From positions 32,319,176 to 32,383,175 of the forward strand of contig CM049311.1 in NCBI GenBank assembly GCA_026874595.1: 64,000 nt of DNA, given 5' to 3'. A program made the translations under genes and the position numbers. This document shows, piece after piece, positions 1-12,719 of the stretch. The stretch is from Sipunculus nudus. Taxonomy: Eukaryota; Annelida; Sipuncula; Golfingiida; Sipunculidae. The notes beneath the pieces are model-generated. The model was given only the letters and a program-made list of their open reading frames with translations. It was not told the origin of the DNA and ran no database searches. Position 1 is the stretch's first letter, and the number at the start of each line of letters is the position of its first letter.

Positions 1-1795
1 TGAGGTCATGACCTGAACTAGGAGAGTGACCTTGACCTTGAATAGGTTCAATTTTGGGGAAAATCACACAAATTCTTAAATATCTCAAGAAAACTTGCAT
101 GGATTGATCCCAAAATCAAGTTGATCGAAGATCATGGATAGGGTTGTCATGTTCCAGAAACTGGTGGCGCCACCTATTATTCTTTACTTGTTTTCATGCC
201 GTTTAATATCCCCAAAATTGCTACTTGACAGTACTGTGAGCATTATAAGTCAAAAACTAATGGACAGATTTCTTTCATATTATGCAAATACATAGATATG
301 GGTTATGGGATGATGTTTATTTAAATTGGGGTCATGACCTTTCCTATGAGAGTGGCCTTGACCTTGAATATTGCCATATATGGTGAAAATCACACAAAAT
401 CATTAATTTCTCAATAAGGGATGCATGCATTGGTCCAAAAATCAACTTGACCGAAGATCTTGGATAGTAATGTCATGTACCGGAAACAGGTGGCGCCACC
501 TGTTATTCTTTTACTTGTTTTCATGCCGTTTAATACCCCATCATTGCCACTTAACAGTACATTTATAACCTGTGAGCATTATAAGTCAAAAACTAATGGA
601 CAGATTTCTTTCATATTATGCATATACATAGACATGGGTTATGGGATGATGTATATATAAATTGGGGTCATGACCTTTCCTATTAGAGTGGCCTTGACCT
701 TGAATATTGCCATATATGGTGAAAATAACACAAAATCATTAATATCTCAATAAGGGATGCATGCATTGGTCCAAAAATCAACATGTTTGAAGATCTTGGA
801 AAGTATTGTCATGTACCGGAAACAGGTGGCGCCACCTGTTATTCTTTTACTTGTTTTCGTGCCGTTTAATACCCCATCATTGCCACTTAACAGTAAATTT
901 ATAACCTGTGAGCATTATAAGTAAAAAACTAATGGACAGATTTCTTTCATATTATGCATATACATAGACATGGGTAATGGGATGATGTATATATAAACTG
1001 GGGTCATGACCTTTCCTATTAGAGTGGCCTTGACCTTGAATATTGCCATATATGGTGAAAATAACACAAAATCATTAATATCTCAATAAGGGATGCATGC
1101 ATTGGTCCAAAAATCAACATGTTCGAAGATCTTGGAAAGTATTGTCATGTACCGGAAACAGGTGGCGCCACCTGTTATTCTTTTACTTGTTTTGTGCCGT
1201 TTAATACCCCATCATTGCCATTTATCAGTACTGTGAGCATTATAAGTCAAAAACTAATTGACAAATTTCTTTCATATTATGCATATACATGGATATGGGT
1301 TATAGGATAATGTTTATTTGAATAGGGGTCATGACCTTTCCTATTAGAGTGGCCTTGACCTTGAATATTGCCATATATGGTGAAAATCACACAAAATCAT
1401 TAATTTCTCAATAAGGGATGCATTGATTGGTCCAAAAATCAACTTGAACGAAGATCTTGGATAGTGTTGTCATGTACGGGAAACAGGTGGTGCCACCTGT
1501 TATTCTTTTACTTGTTTTTGTGCCGTTTAATACCCCATCATTGCTACTTAACAGTATTGTGAGCATTATAAGTCAAAAACAAATGGACAGATTTCTTGCA
1601 TATACATAGACATGGGTTAGGGGATGATGTATATTGAAATTTGGATCATGACCTTTTCTATGAGAATGACCTTTTCTATGAGTGTGGTCTGATATTAATT
1701 GTTGCTGGAGATGGGGGGCCTATTCTTAAAGGGGGGGGGGGGGGGATTAATTGTCTGGGGATACTATGGCACCTGCGGTGCCAAGAAATATCTAG
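1..1795 (+). mobile_element. rolling-circle-like (Helitron-like) element with internal tandem array, 3' end at 1795
   Basis: Five repeat units with GTCATGACCT at 5, 331, 667, 1003, 1328 and 1645 (spacing 326, 336, 336, 325, 317). Then come unique sequence, a run of G at about 1731-1746, a perfect hairpin GGCACC-TGC-GGTGCC at 1768-1782, nine bases, and CTAG (1792-1795) followed by T. Hairpin plus CTRR plus T is the classical Helitron 3' end. The 5' end is outside the window. No Rep/helicase coding is seen, so it would be non-autonomous. Confidence 0.6.
5..1644 (+). repeat. 317-336 bp tandem array with AGGTGGCGCCACCT palindromes
   Basis: Each unit has TGACCTTGACCTTGAA-type sequence, then a palindrome AGGTGGCGCCACCT (near 490, 826 and 1163; one-base variants in the first and last units), then a conserved block around GCCGTTTAATACCCC. 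Short ORFs in it are repeat shadows. Confidence 0.9.
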
Positions 1796-1796
1796 T

Positions 1797-2730
1797 TAAC
1801 ACATGGATCACCTCCAAAATTTAATTAATTTTTCCTCATATTATTGCCGAGCTATCCTGTAAATTTCATCAAACTCTGTTGAGAACTTTTGAGTTATCTT
1901 GCTAACAGGCGGACAAACCAATGCTGCCAAAAACATATCCCAAACCGATTAGATTGGCAGAGGTAAAAACAGGTGGACACAGTTTGGTGGAACAGATTAT
2001 AATGGATCCATTCATGTATTTTGTTTTATCTATCCTAGATTCCTGACGGCGGAAAACCGGATGTAGGATTGTCCAAACCCAGTACTCCAAGATTCTGTGA
2101 TGAAATACGACATGGCCAAGAAAGATATACAACATATTTTAAGTTAGTTTTCCAGAATAACACATTTCGAGTGTATCAAGTTATTAGATGAAGAGGGTAG
2201 AGAGTTTAATGAATGATCTGTATAAATGCTGTCACAAAATCATTCCATGCATTGACCATTTAGAATGAATACTGTCTGATGCATTAATTAACTGTTAAGT
2301 ATTAATGAAACAAGGCCTTGAGGGAAGTTAATTGCCAAGTTATCTGGTATGATGTATATTTTTGTAATATCATTCAGGTGTTTTATCACTTTTTAGATCT
2401 TGTACTGTTGTGAGGTAAAATTGTGTGCTATAGTGTTTGCTTGTTTTATATGTTTTCCTTGAAACTCCACCTTGTTGTGCTCAGGTTTAGTGCTGCCACC
2501 TAGTGTTGACATCTGGCATTTATTGTCAGTGTAGCTGCATTTTGTTTGTAAAGCATTGTGTTCAAAACAGTAAATGAAATTAGAAGACCAGGAATAAATA
2601 AGGTATTTATGATTATGGGTAATTAGAAGGAAACATGGCTGTTTGTACCATTATTGTTCACTATGAAAATATGTTTATGTGCTACAATACCCTACACAGT
2701 GATCATAATGATCATGGTCACAAACCATAC
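1797..2730. other. no gene seen
   Basis: AT-rich intergenic DNA. A remnant at about 1905-1995 (GGCGGACAAACC...GGTGGACACAGTTTGGTGGAACAG) resembles the ends of the GTCCGTTCCA inverted-repeat family found elsewhere in the window. Nothing else is recognised. Confidence 0.5.
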
Positions 2731-2892
2731 TACAGTGAAGCCTGTCTGAAAGACCACCTGTCTATCAAGACCACCTTTGGGTGAACCAAAAGGATTCACA
2801 TTGGTTATAACCCTGTCTAATAAGACCACTTGTGAATTACCGTAAGACCACTTTTGGCCAGTCCCACGACTTATTACGCAGGTTTCACTGTA
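2731..2892. mobile_element. Tc1/mariner-type MITE with TA duplication
   Basis: Termini CAGTGAAGCCTG and, at the other end, CAGGTTTCACTG are inverted, and each is flanked by TA, the target duplication of Tc1/mariner elements. Total about 160 bp, non-coding, with internal repeats of AAGACCACTT. Related fragments occur at about 5174 (TACAGTGGAACCCC) and about 14880-15040 (ends GGTTTCACTGTA). Confidence 0.75.
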
Positions 2893-4009
2893 TATGCAAA
2901 CCTTTGTTTTTCTGAACAAATTAAGTTGTCCTGAGGATTTTGGATAAACAAGTTAATATGGACGTATTGGATTTGTCAAAGGTCGAAGAACCTAAATCCT
3001 ACACTTGAGGGTGATTAAAGGGTAAATGTATAGTTGAGGGTTTTTACTGATGCTTTTTCACGGTCATGTACCCTTTTTGTAAACATCATGAAATACTATA
3101 TATATTAGAAGATATGTATGCCCATATGAAAATAAGGGTTATATATTAATAAATGTAACTGTGCACTTCAGCATTACTCTACTATGCCTTAATTGCTACA
3201 AATTTCAATCTTTGGCCATTAATTTTTCATAACATCATCGGTGTCACTGTGGCCAACAATGGCAAGTACCTTTGTACACCCAAATTTGATGCTCTGTTTC
3301 TTATAAACATGATATTGTTCCATAAACAGTCCTTATTTTTTATATATATATAATCTTCCTATATAAAACAAAATAAACACTGTGTATTCAAGTATAAGTA
3401 CATGCCTGTGCAAAAGCCTTTGATCAAATACCCCTGAAACTACACATTTACCGATTAAAGGATGGGTTTACAGGATGATATCTTATGTATGGTCAGATTC
3501 ACTTTTACTACTGTTCAGGATATGTAATTCACGAACTGATGTTTTCTGTGTAGATAGAACAAGGGTAAAGTCATCTGCATAAATAACATGCATGAATCAG
3601 GAATCATTACAGTTTTAATAATATATTGAGTGTACCCTCAGCATTTTCATTTAATTGGCAATTTAAAATACTGTACACAAAAATGCATGTCTTGCACTGA
3701 ACATGATTGAATATACTGCCTTAATAACATGGTGTCCTCATATTAGAGGAATCGGACAGAGCATTTTAATTATTGATTCTCTAAGTGCATATAAAAATGG
3801 TTACCGATACCACACTCCTCTGTTGTTTTGACATATGCTTGCTTTGTATAACTTTTTCGTTATGCTAGTTGTACATGTTTGATAAATATGAATGATGCTA
3901 GGATTTTCCACATATATGCTCATGCAGTATATTTGTGTATGCAGCAAGAACACAAATGCAGCTGGAAACTGGATGGCTGTGATTTCATTAATATATATGC
4001 ATAATGTGG
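2893..4009. other. no gene seen
   Basis: AT-rich intergenic DNA with no convincing ORF or structured repeat. Confidence 0.5.
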
Positions 4010-4450
4010 TTGGCTTTATATTCGTGAGGCTGAAATTTTTAGCGATTTTTTCATTTTTAACATGTAGGGAGGATTTCATTTTCGCAATTGCAAAGGACCT
4101 ATAAAATCTAAGTACAACAGTATTTGTATTGATTTTAAATTTAGAATTAATCCAACAATACCTCACTCATTTCTGTATCAGTCATTCACTTCGATGGTGT
4201 CACAATTGATATATCACATGATTACCGCATATTTTACAATGGCAGTTTGGATGCCATGCACAGATAAGTTTGTGAGTATAGTTTGATTCCATTGGTATAA
4301 TATGTAATCTGTTTGTACAGATACATCATCCCCTATTGTTCATTTTAGTAGATGGGGCATCTTATTCCTGAGGGTTTCATATTCGCAATTAGGTTACATT
4401 CGAGAATATCACAAAATTAAAACCTTCGCAAATAAAAGGCAAACACAGTA
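4010..4450. repeat. interspersed repeat with TTCGCGA-like motifs, copy 1
   Basis: Contains TTCGTGAGGCTGAAATTT, then GGATTTCATTTTCGCAATTG, then TATTCCTGAGGGTTTCATAT and AAAATTAAAACC. The same blocks in the same order occur at 59340-59560, so it is a dispersed element. Boundaries are uncertain. Confidence 0.65.
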
Positions 4451-6220
4451 TGTGGTAAGGTTACTTCAAAACTGGAGATGTAGCAAAGTGCTGCAGGAGT
4501 AGAAAAGTCATATACCAGAGGAATTCCTATCACTGACATCAGTGTGTGGAATTCCCCTGTCCATTACCATCAAATGTGTTTTTAGTCACTAAAGTGAGCT
4601 GTTGAAATGTGCTGCATAATCATACGTATATACACATATGTACTGTATAGGCATATATTGGATCACTCAAAGTGATTATAATGTGTCTGATTTCTAGCTG
4701 CATATGCGTAAATACTGTATATGGACTGCATAAGATATATATGGAATGCCATCTCAATTAATTCTTGAAGTTCCTAAAGTATTGTTCAGTACCTCATCAG
4801 AGAAACCCTTTCATTTGTGATGCAAACCTTTGTAGAGGATTTTCTCATCTCTAGCTATTAATATCTGTAATACTGAAAGTGTATAGCAATAGTTAACTTT
4901 ATATCATGATATTAAGGTCTGTAACTATGAAATTGATAAATGTATAGTTGATGGTAAAATTTATGTATTAAAGATCACCGTACAAATGGTGGTTTTACAC
5001 TTGAAAATATATACAAGTCACCATCGTTCACTCCAGATTTACAAAACTTCATAACATGCACGTTGCACCGTGTTTTATTTGCATGACTCAAGTTAGACTA
5101 GAATCTCATTTTTACATATTCTTTGATGTCAAAGGTATTCTTTGATCAATACAAAACTGATACCATCTAACGTACAGTGGAACCCCACAATTCCAACCAA
5201 CTTTGGTAATAACCAAACTGAGCATTAATTGGAGATGGTCATATCTGCGAAATTCTTTGTTACCAGAATCATATATTCGGGACCAAGAAAAGTTGTTGTA
5301 ATTGTGGGCTGGTCGCAGTTGTTTGGTGGTGGCAAGGTGGTATCTACTGTATTAAGCAGAGTAAATGTATTTGCAGACAGTATATCATGACATTGTGTTT
5401 CATTTATGAAACTTTTATAAAAATGCTTGGCCAGAGGAACAGAATATGTAATCATATTTGTATGTCATTCTTGCCTTTTACACAAACCTTTAATATTTAA
5501 AATAAATTCTCCAGATGCCATTAAATGTGCTGCAGAATTTAAAACATCTTAGATGTTTCATATCATACTTGTTTCTTTACTGTACATTGGAGAGCTAACC
5601 ATTAAATATTATATTAATGTGGTGGCCAGCAACTTGTTTTGTTAAATTTATGGATGTGTTATATATCTAAAGCATATGTGAACACAGATCGCGATCTTGT
5701 TACTCATCCACTAAGTGGAACAGTCCTTGTTTTCACTTTTATTGTATGTTTACGTGTACATAATGTATGAACTGAAGTACATAAACTTAGACCCTTTGAC
5801 TTGCTTGATTTTAATAGTGATTAAACATAGCTGTCAAGAAGTGGTCGATTTTTTGTGTAAGTCTGTATATTTTTTTTAATGAACAAAGAAAAAAGTGGAG
5901 TAACGGCTTGACCTGATCACAATGACTCAAGTAAGCCTGGGCTGATGTCAGCTCCCTCACCAACAACAAAAGTTTTTACACATTTGTTTACTATTAGCTC
6001 ACCAGGGGTCACCACAGATGTCTCACCATTATGATAAGTTTGCCTTCTATGTATTGCTATTCATAACAACATGGATAGTAATACCATCATATGAAGACTA
6101 ATGCATTGTGAATCATTGTAAAGTAGTTCACATATGACATCATGTGGTTAACATACTTCATCATGCTGTATACAGAATGATATGTGTATTTTACTCAAGG
6201 CAACTGCCACATGAATGATA
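4451..6220. other. no gene seen
   Basis: AT-rich intergenic DNA. Only a TACAGTGGAACCCC fragment at 5174 (related to the 2731 MITE) is recognised. Confidence 0.5.
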
Positions 6221-6697
6221 TTAAAGGTGCCCATTCACCTACCTCTGGAAAAGAATTTATGTGATTTCTGGCTTTCTCTGTGTACTGGTATATCTTAATG
6301 ATCTAAGGGTATTTCTGGTTATGAATTTTTTTTATAAGGCCTCCATGTAGGAGGTATGAACTTGTTTATCAACAACATGTTTGTAAACACAGCAGTGTTG
6401 ACAAACGGGGAAAACATGTAACCTTAGGAAGTAGATAGCATATATGCTAAGATAGAAAGGTCACTTGTTGCAAAATGCCATTTGCAAAGCACTGGCTTAT
6501 CAGACTTTCTGCCAGATGCCCTTGTTGAATTTGTTTAAGTTTGGCAGGCTCCCACATATTATAAACACATTGATACAAACAAAACAAACAGCCTGTGTGT
6601 GGTGATATCCATGCTTTCTGACCTATTTTTATAAAAGCTCAAAGGGATTACCTTAAGTTTATTTATAAAGGTAAGATAGGTGATTGGGCCCATTTAA
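6221..6697 (-). mobile_element. MITE with AAAGG(T/G)GCCCAATCACCTA termini and TTAA flanks, copy 1
   Basis: Left end TTAAAGGTGCCCATTCACCT and right end AGGTGATTGGGCCCATTTAA are inverted copies of each other. TTAA at both edges suggests a piggyBac- or Kolobok-type duplication. Related copies at 40551-40999 and 47822-48276 share the internal blocks (the TGTGGTGATATCCA region, GCATCTGGC and GTTGATAAACAAGTTCA). Confidence 0.75.
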
Positions 6698-7204
6698 CAG
6701 ACAAAAACATAACAGCTGAAGTGGATTGTATTGTAGTGAGTGGTCAAAATCCTAAATTTAGTATTTATGTTTGTTCAGGTATTCACTAGGTCTTCTATAC
6801 TGTATTCCTGCCTGCTTGAAATTGTAGTGTACAGCAGTTGGTTAGGTTGTTGTTAGGGTTGGGATGATATAACTTATTATTCATGATACTTGTATTAAAT
6901 TTATAGCACGATATATCATGATATCGTAAATTTTAATATCAGTGTCTGGAACTCCAGGACTTGCTGTCATATCACAATTGGCAGAACTTTCTGCCTTGGA
7001 CACCCTTTTAGCTTGCAAATTCCCAGAGATATTTAAGAAAGCAATTCTTTCAGTTTTTCAAAGACCATCATATTTTGAACGTACCAGTATCCATATATTT
7101 TTCACTGGTTACTTCTACATAAAATTTCATTTGATTATCAACAAGTAAATGCTTTTCTTGAAAACAAATGGTTTTCTGAACACAGGAAGACCCTGGTGAT
7201 GTAA

Positions 7205-7740
7205 TTATAGTCCATTTCATCCCCTCATGTCCACCCCTTGTTTGCTAGGAAAATTTTTATTAGTTACAATTCAGGGGAAACAATTGTAGTTGGGAGTAGA
7301 GGATTAAAGGACCTGATTTTCAACAAGGTAAATAAATACCTACCTAACACCTTATTTAAGAAAAAGAATTATATTTGAAAATATGAGAAATCATTCTACA
7401 GTTTACAACATATCAGACCCATTTATGGCGGTCAAGGTCATTGGTCACATGCAAAAACAGCCTCAACTGACAGCTGCTGATTGGATGATCTCATGTAAAC
7501 ACTCTAAAAAATATAACCAGCTAAAACAAAGATGGCTACTTATGGAGGGACACATCATATCTGTCAGATTTTGGTGAAGAGACTAAAATGTTGTGAAACA
7601 TAAAAGGGGAATTTACAGTAAAATATTTAATTGCCATATTAGGTTGTCCCTTCCATCTGTTGTTTTCTTGGAAAATATTGAAAAATATAAACTTTTAAAA
7701 AATCATCAACAAAAAACAAGCAGGTGGTGAAACGGACTAA
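7205..7740. mobile_element. TIR element of the TTATAGTCC(G)TTCCA family
   Basis: Left end TTATAGTCCATTTCATCCCC; right end GCAGGTGGTGAAACGGACTAA, inverted with several differences. Same family as 30662-31280. The ORF at 7383-7577 inside it shows no recognisable motif. Confidence 0.55.
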
Positions 7741-8880
7741 AGTTTTAAATAATCATTTGAAAAGGGCATGTTTGTTTACCAAACTCAAGTCTAGGTATCA
7801 ATTTACTTAAAAAAAACTTGTATGTAGTTTTATGTATTTTCATAAATAAAATACTATATGTTCCACACACTTCTGAGTATCAATTAAACAGCTAGAATTT
7901 TTTTTTTTTTTTGGGGGGGGGGGGGGTTGGTGAAAGTAATACATGCATGTATGAAAATGTTGAATCTCTTTCTGGATTATGTTGTTGTAACAGTCTTGTT
8001 TTGACCTGTGGTGTAACAACATATTGTTGAACTTCTGATATTTGTGGTGAGCGAGTTAACAATAAACTTGTTAATTTTTCATTATTTCTGACTTATGATT
8101 TGAACAGTTGTGAGTAAAATGATGCATTCATGGACTAGTTTTTGTGTATTTTATTTATTATTCCCATGGTTCACAAGCTGTTTGGTTTTTTTTCCCACAT
8201 ACTTATCAATAAAACTCAAATTTAGTTTATGCTCATTTGAGAATGGAAAATTTTATTTTTAACAGCATTTTATTTCATTAAATAAAATAAATGTGTATTA
8301 TCATGGTGTATTATTATGCTTTAGCTCATGACCATTATTCTATAATTTGCAGAGTTTTGCATGTTCCCAGTGGATATACATGTATTAACATGCATATTAC
8401 AGTCACTTAATTGACATACTGAAACTATTACAAATAGATGTTTGTGATCATGAGAGACATCCTGCATCTTTCATGTAGGCCATAAAAGTGCAAAGTCAAC
8501 ACAACCACTATGATTTTATACAAGTATTCTTAGAATCAATTCCGACTGAGTGCATGCTGTGACCCACAGGTCCCTTGTTAAACATTTTGTGCAAACTTCA
8601 AACTTTTACCTGAATTATATGGTTATGCAGGAGGCACCATGCACACAATCCCTGTCAGAGAGCATAACTGGTACATTTCTTTTAAAAGCCCACACAGCTT
8701 TCATGTGTGCACTAGTCACAGTTTTCTAGACGCTTGCCAAAAGTATCTGAAACCACCCAATTTCAAAAGGATTTTCAAAACAACTTTCTCTGGAAAACAG
8801 AAACGTGGACACACATGCAATTTTGAGAATATTGTTTCTCAAGTGGAAAGATGCATCTATCGTGAATCAAAATGAAAGAT
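7741..8880. other. mostly featureless; fragment of the hairpin-CTTGTT element ends at 8579
   Basis: A T-run and G-run at 7898-7926. The sequence at about 8545-8579 (GACCCACAGGTCCCTTGTT) is a 3' end like those at 51068, 51677 and 58762. The rest of that element is not clear. The ORF at 8639-8875 has no recognisable motif. Confidence 0.5.
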
Positions 8881-8884
8881 GTCA

Positions 8885-9990
8885 GATATTAAGTTGTTGA
8901 AGGAGTTTTAAAACCTGTGACCTTGACCTTCAAAGTCAAATCGGCCGATATATATGCACTTTGTGAACCTCATACCTTTTGAAGTACCAAATCTTTTTAC
9001 TTTGAATATGACACACAGATTGTTTCCACCTAGATCTCAGACATGATTGAAGACTGGTGAACTTGGCCCTGTTTTTTAAGGTCAAATCTGTGGAAACATA
9101 GGACTTTCCACCAATATCTTTTTAGTGAACCTGTAGGCTTATGCGATTGCGCAGCATCGTCCATCCATCCTCAGCCGTCCTCCATCCGCTGTCCAGGGCT
9201 GGCTTTCTGCCGTCCATGGCTGTAAGTCAGAAACCATAGGAGCTAGCAGCTCCAAATTACATGTAAGAATTAGTCACATGTGAAACTTGGTGCCCTGGAG
9301 CTTATTATTAGGTATCTGCATTAATTTAGATTTTATAGAGAAAAAGCTTAAAAACCTTTAAAAATCTTCTTCTCTGAAACTGTCCAGCCAAATTGTCTAA
9401 TATTTCACAGAAATGATCCCTGGAACAACCTCTCTCAAGTTTGTTCGAATGGTTCCAGTTAGGAGATTTTTGGCTGAGTTGCAGGAGGTTGAACTTAGTC
9501 ATCTGTCCATAAAAGCACACTAAAATTAAAATCTCAGAAACGGTTAGAGCTATAATCACCAAATTTTATTCCAATGTTTGTCACATATGTCATACTGATT
9601 TTGAGGTGTTGGTGGTGCCATCTACATTGATGTGTTTTTTACAAGCGAAAATGTAATTTTAAACTCTTCTAGCTTATACACTGATTTATGATGAAACTGT
9701 TAAGCTGATTGGTTTAAACTTTACAAGAATTATTCAATGGTAGGGGTCTGCCAGTTTTATAAGAATAGAATGGGGAAATACAGTTTTAAAAAAGCATTGT
9801 AGTCAATTGAAAAAGGCTTTCTGTATTTGAAAACAGATTTGACAACATGCTGAGTTTCAGCAGCCAAGTCAAGAGGTCACTCAGTACAAACAGGTGGGGT
9901 GCAGACATCACCTTGGCAACTGACCTGGCTCTGGGGGGGGGGTGTCTTGACAATGTGTCTAGACGTAAAGATGCAGAATTCACAAATTAT
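8885..9990 (-). repeat. composite repeats: AAGGTCAAATC family and inverted copy of the 12.7-14.5 kb family
   Basis: 8910-9110 holds TGTGACCTTGACCTTCAAAGTC and GGTCAAATCTGTGG blocks also found at 43.0-43.6 and 56.5-57.1 kb. From 9117 (TTTTTAGTGAACCTGTAGG) the sequence is the reverse complement of the element at 12.7-14.5 kb, including the segments with GTCCAGCCAAATTGT and TTTTTGGCTGAGTTGC. Confidence 0.6.
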
Positions 9991-10136
9991 TGGAACTATA
10001 TCTTTCAACTGTTTGAAAAAACTTGGTTTGCATTTTAAGCAAATCAGGTTTATCATCAGGTCACATGTGAACTGCTGCGCCCTCATTTTTGGTTGACCTC
10101 TGACCTTTCCTCGCTGCCCAGTGTCCATTTGTGCAT

Positions 10137-11380
10137 CTGTTTCCACACATAAACCCGCATATCTCGGGAACCGTTTGACTGATCAGGCTAAATATTTATC
10201 ACAAATGTAGCCCTTTGATAGCTTTATAACATACACTAAAAATGGTGGCGCCACCTGCAACAATTTTTGCACAGCGTCCACCTGTTCATCTGCCTTGGGA
10301 TACAATCACTCATATCTCAGCAGTGGTTTGACTTTTCCATCTGAAATTTTGCAGGTTTATACATCCTGGACAGCGTTCTCGATTTTATGACAGGTGGTGC
10401 CAGCTATGTTCAGGTTTACTCTGCAGACATCAAAGCTCATATCTCGGGAACCGTTTGACCGATTGGGCCAAAAGTTTGCATGTGTATAGATCTCACATAG
10501 CTCTTTATCATACGCAAAACTGGTGGCGCCACCTGTAACCACTTATGCACAGCATCCATCTGTTTATCTGCCTTAGGATAAAATCACTCATATCTCAGCA
10601 GTGGTTTGACTTTTCCACCTGAAATTTAACAGGTTTATACATCCTGGACAGCTTCCTTGTTTTATGACAGGTGGCGCCACCTACATTCAGGTTTACTCTG
10701 CAGACATCCAAGCTCATATCTCGGGAACTGTTTGACCGATTGGGCCAAAATTTTGCATGTGTATAGATCTCACATAGCTCTTCATCATAGACAAAACTGG
10801 TGGCGCCACCTGCAACCATTTATGCACAGCGTCCATCTGTTCATCTGCCTTGGGATAAAATCACTCATATCTCACAAGATATGACCGATCAGGAAATAAA
10901 ATTTATACAAATGTAGCCCTTGGATAGCTTTATAACATACACAAAAAATGGGCCTTTGGATAAAATCACTCATATCTCAGAATTGGTTTGACTTATCCAC
11001 CTGAAATTTTGCAGGTTTATACATCCTTGACAGTTTTCTCTTTTTTATGACAGGTGGCGCCACCTACACTCACGTTTACTCTGCAGACATCCAAGCTCAT
11101 ATCTCGGGAACTGTTTGACTGATTGGGCCAAAATTTTGCTTGTGTGTAGATCTCACATAGCTCTACATCATAAGCAAAACTTTTGGCGCCTACTGCAACC
11201 ACTTATGAACACTGTCCATCTGTTCATCTGCCTTGGGATAAAATCACTCATATCTCAGCAGTGGTTTTACTTATCCACCAGAAATTTTGCAGGTTTTTAC
11301 ATCCTGGACAATTTTCTCGATTTTATGACAGGTTGCACCACCTACATTCACGTTTACCCTGCAGACATCCATGCTAATAT
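10137..11380. repeat. about 278 bp tandem array with GGTGGCGCCACCTG palindromes
   Basis: Palindrome anchors at 10244, 10522, 10799 and 11182 (spacing 278, 277, 383; the long one includes an extra partial segment at about 10880-10985). Each unit has a second palindrome copy about 150 bp later, plus CTCATATCTCGGGAACCGTT. Minus-strand ORFs in successive units encode similar peptides (SFAYD.ELCEIYTHA.FW), but they are a by-product of repeat similarity. Confidence 0.88.
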
Positions 11381-11759
11381 GCAACACACCTCACTCTATT
11401 CCCCTTGCCACTTAATCCATGCCTCACTTCACCCGTCCCACTCTAACTTCTGCAGATACACATAGTCGCTTGTCGACTACCCATATTCTAGTTTTAAAAT
11501 GTCCTAGTCTGAAACTTGCAGGTCCAAAATGTCCATTTTGCTGAAATCATAATGACTAAGGTAGATATGCAGGACTTAAAAGGATCAATATTAAATTTAA
11601 ACAAGGCCTACAGGCCTAATGCGAACCTGTGCATTGGGAAATACACCAAGTATAATGCTTCAATGCTGGACCATTACTTTTCATGTATATGAACAATGCA
11701 AGTACTAAACATTTTGAATAAGAAACAATTACACATACATCACTGCTGAAATTCTGGCA

Positions 11760-12000
11760 TGGGTGCACACAACACTAAAAAGATTATAGCTGGCACCACC
11801 AGTCTTGTATACAACGAAGCTATCAGAGATATATACATATGCCCAATTTCAGACTGATATATCAAACCCCTCCTGAGAAAAACGCAGGGACGCACACTGT
11901 GCAAAAGTCATTGTAGGTGGCGACACCTATCTTGTGAGTGAGAAAGCCATCAAAGACATATAGACAGGTCAAAATATTATGCCAATACATCAAACTTACC
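11760..12000. repeat. degenerate relatives of the palindrome repeats
   Basis: Two loose copies of a segment with (A)GGTGGCGACACCTATCTTGTG or GGCACCACCAGTCTTGTAT followed by AAAGCCATCA/GAAGCTATCA. Older, diverged units of the same kind of array. Confidence 0.5.
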
Positions 12001-12029
12001 TTTAGTCTGATGCATGGGGCTGAACAGGC

Positions 12030-12560
12030 TTAGGTGAGAAAGGCTGTTGCCCCGAGTGAACTGTGCAAATTGCTTGCTCAGGCTACTGCACTGAGTGAAC
12101 TCATGACCTGCACCTGGCTAGACTGAGTGAACTTTTGACCTGAACCTGGGTGCACTGAGTGAACTCTTGACCTATTGCATAATCTGACACAGTTGGCAGT
12201 CTGCCAAAGCTATAAATAGAATGCAGCTACTGCACTGAGTAAACTCCTGACCCATACCTGGCTGCACTAAGTGAACTCTTGACCTGTTGCCTAATCTGAT
12301 ACAGTTGGCAGTCTGCCAAAGCTATAAATAGATCCAGACTGACCTCTAGCCTGTTGCCAAATCTGAAATAGTAGCCACACCATTGCATAAGCTCATGCAG
12401 GGGCCCTGCCTTGAGGGGCTTGACACCCATGAAGTGATCACATGAGGTGTTCACATGTCACCCATGAGGTGATCACATGCCTTGTGCTTGGCTGCACTGA
12501 TTGAACTCTTGACCTATATCTGGCTGCACTGAATGAACTCTTGATCTGTTGCCAAATCTG
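12030..12560. repeat. tandem array of CACTGAGTGAACTCTTGACC units
   Basis: Irregular short tandem units containing CTGCACTGAGTGAACTC, TTGACCTGTTGCC, AATCTGATACAGTTGGCAG and CTATAAATAGA. A direct duplication GTGATCACATG appears at about 12430-12480. Non-coding. Confidence 0.75.
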
Positions 12561-12719
12561 AAACAATTGGCAGTTTCTCAACCTATTTAAAGATATGGAT
12601 TCAATCTTGGCTTGTTAATTGGTATATCTGTTAACACATACTGAAAGACTTCAGCTAAATTTTTTTTATTATTCATATTCATAAACTTTTTATCAAAATA
12701 TCTATATAATAAAAGATGA

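Noticed and set aside
3801-4166. 121-residue minus-strand ORF
   Set aside because: Overlaps a dispersed repeat (4010-4450), AT-rich, no domain.
10357-11202. Minus-strand ORFs with similar peptides (SFAYD.ELCEIYTHA.FWPN) in successive units
   Set aside because: They recur because the DNA is a tandem repeat. They have no shared start context or domain, and stops interrupt the frame between units.
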